Assembly (NCBI GenBank): GCA_903994525.1
Contig: CAJEXW010000018.1
Span: forward strand, 1 to 59,476
Origin: an uncultured Chlorobiaceae bacterium
Lineage (GTDB): Bacteria; Bacteroidota; Chlorobiia; Chlorobiales; Chlorobiaceae
Length of the DNA: 59,476 nucleotides
Direction of reading: 5' to 3'
Below, in pieces: positions 18,449 through 27,025 of this stretch. The notes beneath the pieces were generated by a model. It was not told where the DNA came from and made no database searches. It saw only the letters and a program-made list of their open reading frames with translations. The first letter of the stretch is position 1, and the number at the start of each line of letters is the position of its first letter. The position numbers were made by a program, and so were the translations under genes.

Positions 18449-18949
18449 TTAGCTGATTTCAATGAACTTGCTTCCCGGAACATTGCAGATGGGGCAGGTG
18501 TCCGGTATAGTGTTCTCGACGGTGTTACCGCAGACTGGACAGATGTAGATCTTTCCGGCGGGCAGGTCTCTGCCGCCTTTCACGGCTTCAAGTGCTTTGG
18601 AGTAGAGCCCGTGATGGATCTCTTCTACAGCCAAAGCATTCTTGATGGAAAACTCGGCCGGTTTGTTGCCTTCCTGCTGTGCTTCATCAAGATAGTCGGG
18701 ATACATCTCGGTAAATTCAAATTCTTCGCCCTTGATGGCTTCCTGAAGGTTTTCAGCGGTGCTTTTTATTCCTCCCATCACCCGAAGGTGCGCAAGGGCA
18801 TGGACGGTTTCCGCTTCAGCCGCAGCGCGAAAGAGCTTTGCTATCTGGAGCATTCCCTCTTCTTCCGCTTTTTTGGCAAACGCAAGATATTTCCGGTTTG
18901 CCTGACTTTCTCCTGCAAAAGCGTTCTGCAGATTCTCCATTGTTGACAT
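18449..18949 (-). CDS. rbr: Rubrerythrin
   Basis: Non-haem di-iron peroxidase that reduces hydrogen peroxide in anaerobes. The N-terminal four-helix domain carries the iron ligands in AFAGESQANRKY, EAETVHALAHL and EEIHHGLY. A C-terminal rubredoxin domain (about residues 134-166) has CPVCGNTVENTIPDTCPIC, two CxxC knuckles for a single iron. Length 166 is typical of short rubrerythrins. The upstream rightward-reading neighbour on the same strand encodes a flavoprotein with two rubredoxin domains, which is a possible electron donor. Confidence 0.95.
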   Translation of the reverse strand: MSTMENLQNAFAGESQANRKYLAFAKKAEEEGMLQIAKLFRAAAEAETVHALAHLRVMGGIKSTAENLQEAIKGEEFEFTEMYPDYLDEAQQEGNKPAEFSIKNALAVEEIHHGLYSKALEAVKGGRDLPAGKIYICPVCGNTVENTIPDTCPICNVPGSKFIEIS

Positions 18950-19010
18950 AATGTGTTTCTCCTCAGGTTTTTATGCCTCTCCTTGCTCTTGTGGCGAGAC
19001 TACTTGTTGA

Positions 19011-20600
19011 TTAGACGTGCTCAAGAGAGGTGTGATTGGAAATTTCGGAATTGGTGGTACATAAATCAGCCACCGAGAGATGGTGAACATTATCATTGCC
19101 GGTCAGGCGCGCAAAGTCGCGAAGCTCTTCGGTGACGACTTTGAAATAGTTTGCGACGCGGATAGCGGATCTGTCGACATCCAGACGGGAGCGAAGGGCC
19201 GGATCCTGCGTGGCGATGCCGACGGGACATTTGCCGGTATTGCAGATACGGTACTGCTGACAGCCTGCCGCCATCATCGCTGCAGTCCCGACAGCTATGG
19301 CGTCGGCTCCCATTGCCAGCGCCTTGGCGAAGTCTGAAGAGAGGCGCAAGCCGCCGGTAATGATGAGGGAGACGGTATCGGCCCCTCTCAAATCAAGTAT
19401 TTTTCTTGCTCGTGCCAGAGCGAAAATGGTTGGCACTGACGTAGCATTTTTGACAACTTTGGGAGAAGCGCCAGTTCCACCTGCACGACCGTCGATCGTG
19501 ATGAAATCCACACCCGCATAGAGAGCTATATCGATATCTTCTTCAATATGGCCAGCCGCAAGCTTGATGCCAATCGGTTTACCCCCGGTTCTCAGTCGCA
19601 AATGGGTGACCGTGGCTTTCAGATCCTCTTTTGAGCGGATGTCGGGGAAGTGAGACGGGCTGATGACATCCTCTCCTTCCCGACATCCCCGGATTGCCGC
19701 GATTTCACGGGTGACCTTGTTTCCTGGAAGATGTCCCCCCATTCCCGGTTTTGCGGACTGCCCAATTTTGATTTCCACGGCATCGACCAGCTTCAGGTTC
19801 TCGTCGGTTACACTGTATTTGTTGGGAACATATTCAAAAATGTAACGGTAGGAGGCCGCAAGTGATTCGGGCAGAATTCCCCCTTCACCCGAGCATATGG
19901 CTGTTTTAGCCTGCGCACTCCCTTTGGCAAGAGCGAGCTTTGCCTCCCTCGACAACGCGCCGAAGGAGATATGGGAGACAAAAACCGGGGTTTCGAGCAT
20001 GAGTGGAAAGGCTGCCGCGGGACCGATCAGGGTTTGTGTGACAACCGGCTGTGTTTTGTTGAGTGGCATTTTTGCAAGCTGCGCACCTTTAATGAGGATT
20101 TCATCCCAGGAGAAGGTGGGGATGCGGCTCCGCATCGGTTCGATAATCGACTTTCCCGTCATTGCAAGGCGGTGGATATCGGCCATGTTGACCTCGAAAT
20201 CGTCAGCCGGTCGTCGCCATTCCGACAGGTACTCTTCTCCCGAAGCTGTTTCAGCGCCAATTGGGGCGCTGGCAGGCCGGTTGAATGCTGCAAGGCGGAA
20301 GCTCTCTTTGCCTGAGCCGCAGACAGGACATCTCCAGTTGTCAGCAAGAGCTGGCCACAGGGTGCCCTCTTTTGCTTCATTATAGGCATAGGAGCAGAGA
20401 GTGCATTCATAGCTCTTTGTGGCAACGAATTCGCTTTTGAGTTCCGGGGCCACAGGTTGTGGTTCTTTCAGAGGTATAAAAGAGGATTTTGGCGAGCCGC
20501 AGACAGGACATATCCAATCATTCGGGAGGGTCTCCCATGCAATGAATTCGTTATTTTCATCGTAAATATACGAGCATAACCCACATTGCCAATTTACCAT
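19011..20600 (-). CDS. Glutamate-synthase-like FMN protein with two N-terminal rubredoxin domains
   Basis: A 529-residue fusion. Residues 1-45 and about 63-108 are two rubredoxin domains (CGLCSYIY...CPVCGSP and CTLCSYAY...CPVCGSG). The rest is the FMN/iron-sulfur domain of glutamate synthase: ISFGALSREAKLALAKG, GEGGILPES, KPGMGGHLPGNKVTREIA, IKLAAGHIEEDI, DFITIDGRAGGTGASPKV, AIAVGTAAMMAAGCQQYR and CNTGKCPVGIATQDP, which supplies cysteines for a cluster. There is no glutaminase domain. It is upstream of rubrerythrin by 61 bases on the same strand. It may act as an NH3-using glutamate synthase with rubredoxin-fed electrons, or as a redox enzyme feeding rubrerythrin; sequence does not decide. 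Confidence 0.85.
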   Translation of the reverse strand: MVNWQCGLCSYIYDENNEFIAWETLPNDWICPVCGSPKSSFIPLKEPQPVAPELKSEFVATKSYECTLCSYAYNEAKEGTLWPALADNWRCPVCGSGKESFRLAAFNRPASAPIGAETASGEEYLSEWRRPADDFEVNMADIHRLAMTGKSIIEPMRSRIPTFSWDEILIKGAQLAKMPLNKTQPVVTQTLIGPAAAFPLMLETPVFVSHISFGALSREAKLALAKGSAQAKTAICSGEGGILPESLAASYRYIFEYVPNKYSVTDENLKLVDAVEIKIGQSAKPGMGGHLPGNKVTREIAAIRGCREGEDVISPSHFPDIRSKEDLKATVTHLRLRTGGKPIGIKLAAGHIEEDIDIALYAGVDFITIDGRAGGTGASPKVVKNATSVPTIFALARARKILDLRGADTVSLIITGGLRLSSDFAKALAMGADAIAVGTAAMMAAGCQQYRICNTGKCPVGIATQDPALRSRLDVDRSAIRVANYFKVVTEELRDFARLTGNDNVHHLSVADLCTTNSEISNHTSLEHV

Positions 20601-20805
20601 AAGAAGCTGATGATGATAAGATTACTGCACAAGACGATTGATCACCATAATAGGAATTTTTCCTGATTGAGATCAGGAAAAGAGAACGAACAACCCACTT
20701 GCCCAATCGATCCCCAATGCCTGCGAAGAACCCGAGTATTTCCCGGTAGTTCAAAATGAAGGAAAAAGAGATGTTCAACGGAACATTTAAAACACATCAG
20801 ACTCA

Positions 20806-21036
20806 TCAAACCGGGGTGTGGTAACGTTCACTGAGCCTCCGTACTTTTCCCCGCTGTAATGCCGAGTTCGATAAACTCGCAGCATTGGTTGATGGTGGAA
20901 CCAAATTCATTCCTTTGGCCCGGCATTCAGCTTCACCACGCTTGATCTCTACAAAGAGTGCGCGAAGGTCGTAATTAAACTTTGCGCCGATTGCCTCTTT
21001 GATAGCTCGTACTTCATCAATGATTTCATCACTCAT
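20806..21036 (-). CDS. Small protein downstream of a vapC toxin remnant
   Basis: A 76-residue protein whose N-terminal half (DEIIDEVRAIKEAIGAKFNYD) resembles the short partner often encoded next to PIN-domain toxins. The reading frame overlaps the vapC remnant by 8 bases, as in an operon. The C-terminal 25 residues (from NAASLSNSALQRGKV) look unlike that family and may come from a rearranged junction. With the toxin destroyed, it is probably an orphan partner. Confidence 0.5.
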   Translation of the reverse strand: MSDEIIDEVRAIKEAIGAKFNYDLRALFVEIKRGEAECRAKGMNLVPPSTNAASLSNSALQRGKVRRLSERYHTPV

Positions 21037-21208
21037 CGTTATTTCCTCCTATAAGTTCTTCTGGTGTACAGATAATCGGTAAAAATAATGTCTGCTGTTC
21101 AAGATATTCTGCAATTCCTTCCTGAATCACCGGATTGGCTATATGCCGACAATTCCATGTGAGCAAAAAATCAACATGGTGCAAGGTGGCAATTATAAAG
21201 TTGCCAAG
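21029..21208 (-). pseudogene. vapC-type PIN toxin, C-terminal remnant
   Basis: The reverse strand encodes HHVDFLLTWNCRHIANP and FLPIICTPEELIGG, the C-terminal half of a PIN-domain ribonuclease toxin. The N-terminal half is gone: upstream of about 21205 the frame runs into the 1.7-kb duplicated helicase segment. A matching N-terminal half lies at 36836-36991. The toxin cannot be active. Confidence 0.75.
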
Positions 21209-22912
21209 CTGAAGGGTTGAATCCCAAAGTAATGAAGACAAATCAAAAATTAGAGCTTACCTGGACAGGCAAAGGGCAAGAACCAAACAGGATTCTCCGG
21301 CTGAGAATTCTGTGCGAACCCAAGAGTTGGCCATTTCCATGCTCAGTCAGCTTGTACGAGCAGAGGCATGACGCCACACAAAACTTCCCGCTCATTGAAT
21401 CCTTTTCTATATTGCAACATGCTTTGAAGTTACAATCATTTTGCTCACCACAATAATCTGAGAGGGGGAAGTTTCGCAGAATGAATGTTTTCCATACCCA
21501 TGCCAGTATTATAGAGGATTATTCCTCCTACATCCGCAGTTTCATCTCCATTGCTGACCCCGACATCCGCCAGGTTGTTGATCGCGCATTAAGTACGGGC
21601 AAGCTTTGGCCAGAACCACTCTTGCAGTTTAACCCTTCGTTTGAGATGTTTGGGGGGCTCGAAAAGCTGATCGAATCGAAAACTTTGCATGAGGCCATTG
21701 GTGACATCTTCAAAGGCTACAAACTCTATCACCATCAGGTTGAGGCTATTCGATTAGGGACCAGCGGAAAGGATTTTATCGTTACCTCCGGCACCGGCTC
21801 GGGCAAGTCATTGACCTACATCGGCTCTATTTTTCACCATCTGCTTTCCAATCCGGCAGCAAAAGGGGTAACAGCGCTTGTCGTCTATCCCATGAATGCC
21901 CTCATTAACTCGCAGTTCGAGGAGTTCAGCCGATACAAAAAGAATTATGAGGATGCCACAGGAAAAGAGTTTCCGATCATTTTCGGCCAGTATACAGGCC
22001 AGGAGGGTGAGGATGCACGGGAAAAAATGCGTAAGAACCCGCCGCATATTCTGCTGACCAACTACATGATGCTGGAGCTGCTGCTGACCCGGGTGCGTGA
22101 GCGAAACATACGAGAGAGCATCTACCTGAATCTCCGGTTTCTGGTCTTTGATGAACCGCACACCTATAGAGGTCGTCAGGGTGCTGATTTCTCCATGCTG
22201 ATTCGTCGGATTCGATCCAAGTGCGCCCAGCAGATTGTGAGTATCGGTACCTCTGCCACCATGGTTTCCGATAGTGTCGGCACTATTGAGCATCAAAAAG
22301 CAGCGGTTGCCAATGTTGCCACAAAACTGTTTGGATGTGCCTTCACCTCTGAGCAGGTTATCAACGAAAAGCTTGCCCGTTCACTTTCTCCCAATGGCAC
22401 TATTCCTGCAAAACATTTTCTTGCGGCCGCCATTGAGTCAGCCATGCATCAGGAGGGCGATATTGAGGCACTCAAAAAGAACCCGATAGCCGTATGGCTG
22501 GAGAACAAAATTGCACTTGAAGAGCGGGGAGATGATCTCGTGAGGGGCAAACCAAAACGGCTGAGAGAGATTGCGGCTGAATTAGCGACCGATTCAGGAA
22601 TGGCTGAAGAGAGGTGCCGCCTCTTTTTGGAGGATTTACTCCTCTGGATCAGCGCGTCCAATGTTCGACAGCAAGAGTCCGGAGAGCGCTATACCGTTCT
22701 GCCCTACAAGCTCCATCAATTTATTTCGCAAACGGGGTCTGTCTATACAACCCTTGACCAGGATGAGAAGCGGAATATCTCGCTTGAACCCGGGGTCTAT
22801 AAAATTGATGAGGCCGAGAAAAAGCCGATTTTTCCCAATGTCTTCAGTCGCGGAAGTGGGCATCCGTTTATCTGCGTCTCACTTGTCGGGAACCAATCAC
22901 TATCTGCCTTCT
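21195..22912 (+). repeat. Long direct repeat, copy 1 (helicase 5' segment)
   Basis: Nearly identical to 37229-38930, with about one to four differences per 60-base line. It covers about 290 bases upstream of the helicase start and the first 473 codons. The homology begins at ATAAAGTTGCCA inside the vapC remnant and ends at GGGAACC, after which the copies diverge completely. Confidence 0.9.
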
Positions 22913-22914
22913 GA
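21481..22914 (+). pseudogene. Truncated copy of the DEAD/DEAH-DUF1998 helicase
   Basis: The first 473 codons match the full 1724-residue helicase at 37515, then the frame ends after a few unrelated codons (QSLSAF). It keeps the Q motif YHHQVEAI and the P-loop SGTGSGKS, but the Walker B motif is DEPH instead of DELH, and the second RecA domain and DUF1998 are missing. It therefore cannot work as a helicase, although a stable N-terminal fragment could be made. The leftward brxL remnant starts 37 bases further on. Confidence 0.88.
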
Positions 22915-22950
22915 TATTTCATCATCTAAAAAAAAAATTAAAAATCCTCA

Positions 22951-24060
22951 TCATTCTCCCAAAATCACCTTCTGCATCAGCATCTGGTTATTGCCATAAA
23001 AGGGCACATCCGTTGCGCCGAGTACTGAAGGTGGCAGATCCTGCAATTCATTGAGGTTGCTCATGGGCACCAGCACCAGCTTGGCGCCGTTTTCAGAGAG
23101 CATTGAGACCTTATCTGAGAAGTTCAGTGCCCGCTCAATGGCACCCCCAATGGAGATGTTCCCCAGTATCGACAGGGCTGGTTTGAGGTTTCTTTTGTAG
23201 ATCGCGGAGATGATGGCGACGTAGGCGGCGGCACCTATACCTGACGCAATCGTTGAGCCGAGAAGTGATGTCACCTGAATGGAGATATCATAGTTCTTGA
23301 GGGAGTGCTGCTCGTTGAGAATGGTTTTCTCGTTGGCCTTGATGTATTGATAGCTGTTTTTGATATCCTCCTTCGGTGCGGTGCTGCTGGTGCCGGATAT
23401 GTTCAGTTTTCCGCTTCCGGTAACAACGGCGGTCTCGATCCTCACCAGTGTCAGGTTTTCTCCATCGCTTGTTGCGGTGTAGCAGACACCTAGCTGAAGG
23501 GGCGAGTTTTCGATAAGGTGAGAGCTTCGCTCTTCGGGCAGGGAGACAAAGGTTTCTTCCTGAGTGTTTTTGTCGATGAAGGAGAAGTTGGTGTCCCAGA
23601 ACTCCATGCCTCCGATACGTTTGAGCTGTTCCTTCACACGGCGGCGCATTTCGAGAGCAATGGTCAAATATTCCTGCACCTCCTCTCGTGTGTACTTCCC
23701 GTCAGGATGAATCAACTTGATAAATCCTGAAACCGTTTTCTTCACAGGCTTGGTGTCGCGCTGCTTGAGGTGAGAGCCGAGGGCAAAGAACTCCTCGACA
23801 ACATCGGTATGGTTTATCTTGCGTTGTGACTTGAGGCACTCCGAAAAGAAATCGGTACTGAACCCGAAGTTTTTCGTGAAATGCTTCGGCGCAAACTTGG
23901 GCATCTCCCAGCCGGGCAGATAGAAGTGTATACGGTCAAGAAAGGCGGTATCGGTGTTTATTTCCGGAGAGAGCGGGCTTAAGAGGTTTGAGTTCTGCAA
24001 CACGGTTTCAATCGGCTGATTGATATTGCCGGAAGATCCACTGAATCGAACGGATGGGCG
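22951..24060 (-). pseudogene. brxL: brxL 3' part (BREX Lon-like protease), 5' end deleted
   Basis: The frame encodes the C-terminal part of BrxL, from GNINQPIETVLQNSNLLSP and DTAFLDRIHFYLPGWEMPK to the Lon-like protease domain at the end (SILGNISIGGAIERALNF, ENGAKLVLVPMSNLNEL). The N-terminal DNA-binding and AAA+ parts with the nucleotide loop are absent. Upstream of about 24045 the frame continues as nonsense through a pglZ fragment in another frame, so a deletion has joined the two genes. The retained 360 or so residues are well preserved, suggesting a recent event. Confidence 0.85.
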
Positions 24061-24818
24061 GCATAAACTTTCCAAAGTTCCGGCTGCTCCAACCGGGCAG
24101 GATGCTCCTGGCAATAGCCCAGCAACGAACCCTCCATGGCTTTGGAGTCGCCCCACTTTTTGTACACATCGAGATACCTCTTCTTCGGTTTGCCTGTCAG
24201 CAGTGACCCAAGAATCTGCTCCGCAACCTCCTTCGCAAGGGTTTCGGGGGGCTGGCTGATATTGCCGCGCCCAAGCCAGCTATTGATTTTTTCAAAAAAG
24301 GCCGCAACCACCACCGCATCACGGGTAGCGCAGAACCCCTCTGGATCATGGAGAAACGGGAGTACGTCACTGCCAATATCAAAAAGCCGCTCTCCGCCCT
24401 TGCGGCAAAGCTCCTCCCAGTACTCCCGTCCTGTAGCGAGGCTGTTGTATGCCGCAACCTTGAGCTCTTCCGGTGTAAGAGAAATGTTCAGACCAAGCTC
24501 CTGAAAAACCCTCTCCACCACATAACTCTCAACGTTGCGTATATCCACATACCCGTAAGTTTCAGCATAGTCACGAATAAAGGTCAGTTCGGTTTTGGGT
24601 GCAGTTGCTATTATCACCACCTTCTCATCTTTATGGAATTTCTCCACTGTGTACTTGCACTCCAGCTCCTCAAGGCCGCTATGAACCACAAAAATTGTCA
24701 TCTCCTTCGGCAGAACCTTGCGCAAAAGATCCAGAAGAGAGGCTTCAGCCCCCACCACAACCCGGTTACGTCGGGCAAGAACGTTACCGATATCCTGATT
24801 GAGCCATTTATCGAACAT
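24030..24818 (-). pseudogene. pglZ: pglZ 5' part (BREX phosphatase-domain protein), 3' end deleted
   Basis: About 262 residues match the N-terminal part of BREX PglZ (opening MFDKWLNQDIGNVLARR, with VHSGLEELECKY and ATAPKTELTFIRDYAETYGY). The alkaline-phosphatase-like metal-binding domain is missing: after KVYAAHPF the frame enters brxL DNA out of frame and stops at 23979. The start overlaps the DUF1016 remnant by 11 bases, the original operon junction. A second pglZ start survives at 35616. Confidence 0.85.
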
Positions 24819-24948
24819 CGTTCATACCCTCCTGATCGGGATTTTTTTGTGCCAGTTCCGCATCACGAGTGAAGCGGTCAAAATAGTTGACGGCTTCTTT
24901 GAGAAGAGATTGTGAATCCAATAGCATGAGCAAAAACTGGTAATTCAT
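24808..24948 (-). pseudogene. Collapsed DUF1016 (YhcG-like) gene, remnant 1
   Basis: A 46-codon frame beginning MNYQFLLMLL and ending NPDQEGMNDVR. The end is identical to the end of the DUF1016 protein at 35606, and the middle DNA (GTTCCGCATCACGAG) matches that gene near its codon 33 but in a shifted frame. So the first 30 or so codons have been joined to the last ten by a deletion of the whole rest. Not functional. Confidence 0.7.
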
Positions 24949-25005
24949 TTCTATAATTGAGTATAAACAGGACGGCTGGTACAGTGAGGGTGGCGGTTGT
25001 GGGAG

Positions 25006-25443
25006 CTATGAATCTGCTTTCGGATGGTCAACTTTGGGAGCGAACACTTTCCCTGCGATAAACGCGCTTACAAGACCAACGATATTGAGCGAGGCAATAA
25101 TTGTCGCGATTGTTTCGTGCCCATTCATTGCGAGGTAAACAGATGCGCTCAGAAAGAGAACGACCACAGTAAGTGCGTAATGTTGACCACGGGTGCCTTG
25201 CTCAAGTATTCCATCTGAAATCTTTTTTTCCTGTTCTGTTCTGTGAGCCTGCTGTTTTTCTGCCATGACCAGAATCCTTTCTGCTGAACCACGAACAACC
25301 TCTTCATATCCTTTGAGTACGGATGGCGGCGGCAATGGCCCACTAAAAGCTTGTACAGATGTTCTTGTAAGCTTTTGACTGGTATCAGGGTTTTCGTTCG
25401 CTGTATTTTCGGCCTGCAAATACTCACGATTATCTTGCGGCAT
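25006..25443 (-). CDS. DUF2335 membrane protein
   Basis: A 145-residue protein with the DUF2335 signature SGPLPPPSVLKGYEEVV and RILVMAEKQQAHRTEQEKK, followed by two hydrophobic helices (YALTVVVLFLSASVYLAM and TIIASLNIVGLVSAFIAG). The N-terminal 45 residues are polar and probably disordered. The function of the family is unknown; members are common in mobile and defence regions. It overlaps the upstream small gene by 14 bases, so they form a translationally coupled pair. Confidence 0.75.
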   Translation of the reverse strand: MPQDNREYLQAENTANENPDTSQKLTRTSVQAFSGPLPPPSVLKGYEEVVRGSAERILVMAEKQQAHRTEQEKKISDGILEQGTRGQHYALTVVVLFLSASVYLAMNGHETIATIIASLNIVGLVSAFIAGKVFAPKVDHPKADS

Positions 25444-25660
25444 CTTTTTCGGTATAGTTTTTCTCTATCTCTTCAGACATATAACTCATCGCATTCTGTA
25501 TATCACTGCCTACAGCATCCCAGTCCGACTGTAAGGCTTTAGCGTCTGTTGATTGATCGCCATAAGAAAACGAGCTTAAAGGAGACCCTGTAAGGCTAAA
25601 AATGCTTCCTGCACCATCAAGAAACGCCTTTTGCTTCGATGTAAATGCTATCCCAAACAT
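25430..25660 (-). CDS. Small hypothetical protein coupled to DUF2335 gene
   Basis: A 76-residue protein of no family I recognise, with a Gly/Ser-rich first half (GAGSIFSLTGSPLSSFSYG) and an acidic helical tail. The ATG at 25660 is preceded by GGGGAA, a good ribosome binding site, and the end overlaps the DUF2335 gene, which argues that it is real. The 150 bases upstream to the higA remnant hold no gene but must hold the promoter. Confidence 0.55.
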   Translation of the reverse strand: MFGIAFTSKQKAFLDGAGSIFSLTGSPLSSFSYGDQSTDAKALQSDWDAVGSDIQNAMSYMSEEIEKNYTEKDAAR

Positions 25661-25811
25661 TTTTACTGTTCCCCGTTGTTTAATATCTATTTAGAACTAT
25701 TCTTGATTCTACGAAAAAAAGCAAAAGAATTATACTAAAATCATACAATTACTGCACAGTTACGCTTATAAATTTGACGTTGCCAATCAAAACCGGATGC
25801 GGCTTGTACGG

Positions 25812-26034
25812 CATGGCTGCTGTCACACCCCGTCGGCCATTAATAATTTCATTGACCCGCTGATAAAGAACGTCGATAGTATCGGCTAACTGACGCTCCG
25901 TGATTTTGCATAGGGTTCAAATATTCCTCCCGCAACATCTTTCCAGGATGAGTCGGTGCTCGATGGGTTGGTAAAAGTACCGTCTTCTTTTGTTTCAAAT
26001 TATGTTTAATTCTGAAAGAATCAAATGAAGTCAA
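25812..26034 (-). pseudogene. Degenerate higA antitoxin copy
   Basis: Read leftward, LPTHRAPTHPGKMLREEYL matches HigA, then a one-base insertion near ATGCAAAATCAC shifts the frame; the DNA further on (GGTCAATGAAATTATTAATG and CGACGGGGTGT) still matches the intact higA at 36161-36481. The C-terminal third is missing. It is a dead direct copy of that gene. Confidence 0.8.
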
Positions 26035-26044
26035 TTGCAGGAGC

Positions 26045-26485
26045 TCATAACCAACGAAAATAGCTCTGAGCGGTCTGAAAAAACAGGCGATATTGCTGCT
26101 TGACGTGTTTGATCAGGGTTTCGACATGCTTGAGCAAAAGTGCGTTACGGGTCAGTCCGGTCACACTGTAGCAATCATTTTGTTGGTCAATGAATACAAA
26201 GACTTCTGGTGCTGAATAATGACTGTCACCACGGTAAACTACTATCGTATCTGGCTACTGTTGGCGAATACGTTCCACAATCCGTTTCACGTAGGAAACG
26301 ATCTCCCGGCCTCCTGGGCGCTTGCCGGGGCGCAGTATCGTGGTGATCAGTTTGCCAGAAAAACCTTCATACACATGCAGAGGCTGATAACAAGTCTCCT
26401 GATAATAACCGCTGAACAGAGCCAGTTGCTGATGGCCGTGCACAACATCCTCTGTATCGTCAAAATCCAGAGCAACTGTTATTGC
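26045..26485 (-). mobile_element. IS1380-family transposase fragment with internal stop
   Basis: Reverse-strand frame reads LDFDDTEDVVHGHQQLALF (first catalytic Asp region), GYYQETCYQPLHVYEGFSG, LRPGKRPGGREIVSYVKR, then a TAG stop, then PDTIVVYRGDSHYSAPEV and CYSVTGLTRNALLLKHV. This is the middle of an IS1380-type DDE transposase. Both ends are lost and no terminal inverted repeats can be assigned, so it is a relic. Confidence 0.8.
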
Positions 26486-26525
26486 GAATAATTCAGGATA
26501 AATATTTTGAAATATATCTATATTT

Positions 26526-26745
26526 TACAGCTAAAAAACTTGGCACCAGCTTGCAAAAAATGTTAAAACATGCACTCGATCATGCCAAAATCAAAAAAAC
26601 CAGTAAAGCTTTATTGTTTGCGGCACTTTTATGTAACTCATGTACTGGAAGCAGGAACGGATCTACGTTACATGCAAGAACTATCTATACCCACGTATGC
26701 GAACAGAGTTTACTGAAAATTTCCCGTCCCGTTTACAATTTGTAA
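26526..26745 (+). pseudogene. Tyrosine recombinase (integrase) C-terminal remnant
   Basis: Three frames together give AKKLGTSLQKMLKHALDHA, LYCLRHFYVTHVLEAGTD, LRYMQEL and IYTHVCEQSLLKISRPV. This is the end of a XerD/IntI-like recombinase: the HxxR-type motif region, then the region before the catalytic Tyr (IYTHV). A shift in a run of seven A near 26593 and loss of the usual LLGH segment break it. It sits directly before the first of the attC-like palindromes. Confidence 0.75.
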
Positions 26746-26752
26746 AAAATAT

Positions 26753-26826
26753 TATGCACCTCAAAGGTGTATAAAGAATGCCAGAATAGCTGGCTTTATA
26801 CACCTTTTGGTGAGATATGGTGCATA
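26753..26826. repeat. Long imperfect palindrome 0 (after integrase remnant)
   Basis: TATGCACC (26753-26760) and AAAGGTGTATAAAG (26763-26776) pair with CTTTATACACCTTT (26794-26807) and GGTGCATA (26819-26826), leaving a one-sided bulge. The bulged arm is reminiscent of recombination sites such as attC or attI, but no clear core site is visible. Confidence 0.7.
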
Positions 26827-26857
26827 GATAAAGGAGTTACAAGCAACCCTAAAAGAC

Positions 26858-26896
26858 GACAGTGCTAACAATTGACAGACAACAAAACGACAGACA
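26858..26896 (+). repeat. Direct repeat flanking the NLR-like module, left copy
   Basis: CTAACAATTGACAGA and CGACAGACA here match CTAACAATGGACAGA and CGACAGACA at 31803-31841, with a few differences. The two copies bracket the three-gene module at 27026-31708. Confidence 0.65.
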
Positions 26897-26911
26897 AAAT
26901 GCCAACGCGTC

Positions 26912-26976
26912 GCAAAATAAAAAGAGCTGCAATGCCACCCACAAGCCGACCCAAATTGCAGCACATTTTATTTTGC
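26912..26976. repeat. Long imperfect palindrome 1 (attC-like)
   Basis: The 22-base arm at 26912-26933 (GCAAAATAAAAAGAGCTGCA...) pairs with 26955-26976 (ATTGCAGCACATTTTATTTT...) with two mismatches around a 21-base loop. TGCCAAC lies just before and TGCCCAAC across the end. It stands 50 bases before the first gene of the module. Confidence 0.75.
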
Positions 26977-27025
26977 CCAACCGCACCCCGACACCCATGA
27001 CACTTACGGACAAAACGATAAAGAA

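Noticed and set aside
22951..24156. The whole 401-codon frame as an intact new protein
   Set aside because: The first 35 or so codons are pglZ DNA in the wrong frame; only the rest matches BrxL, so it is a deletion product.
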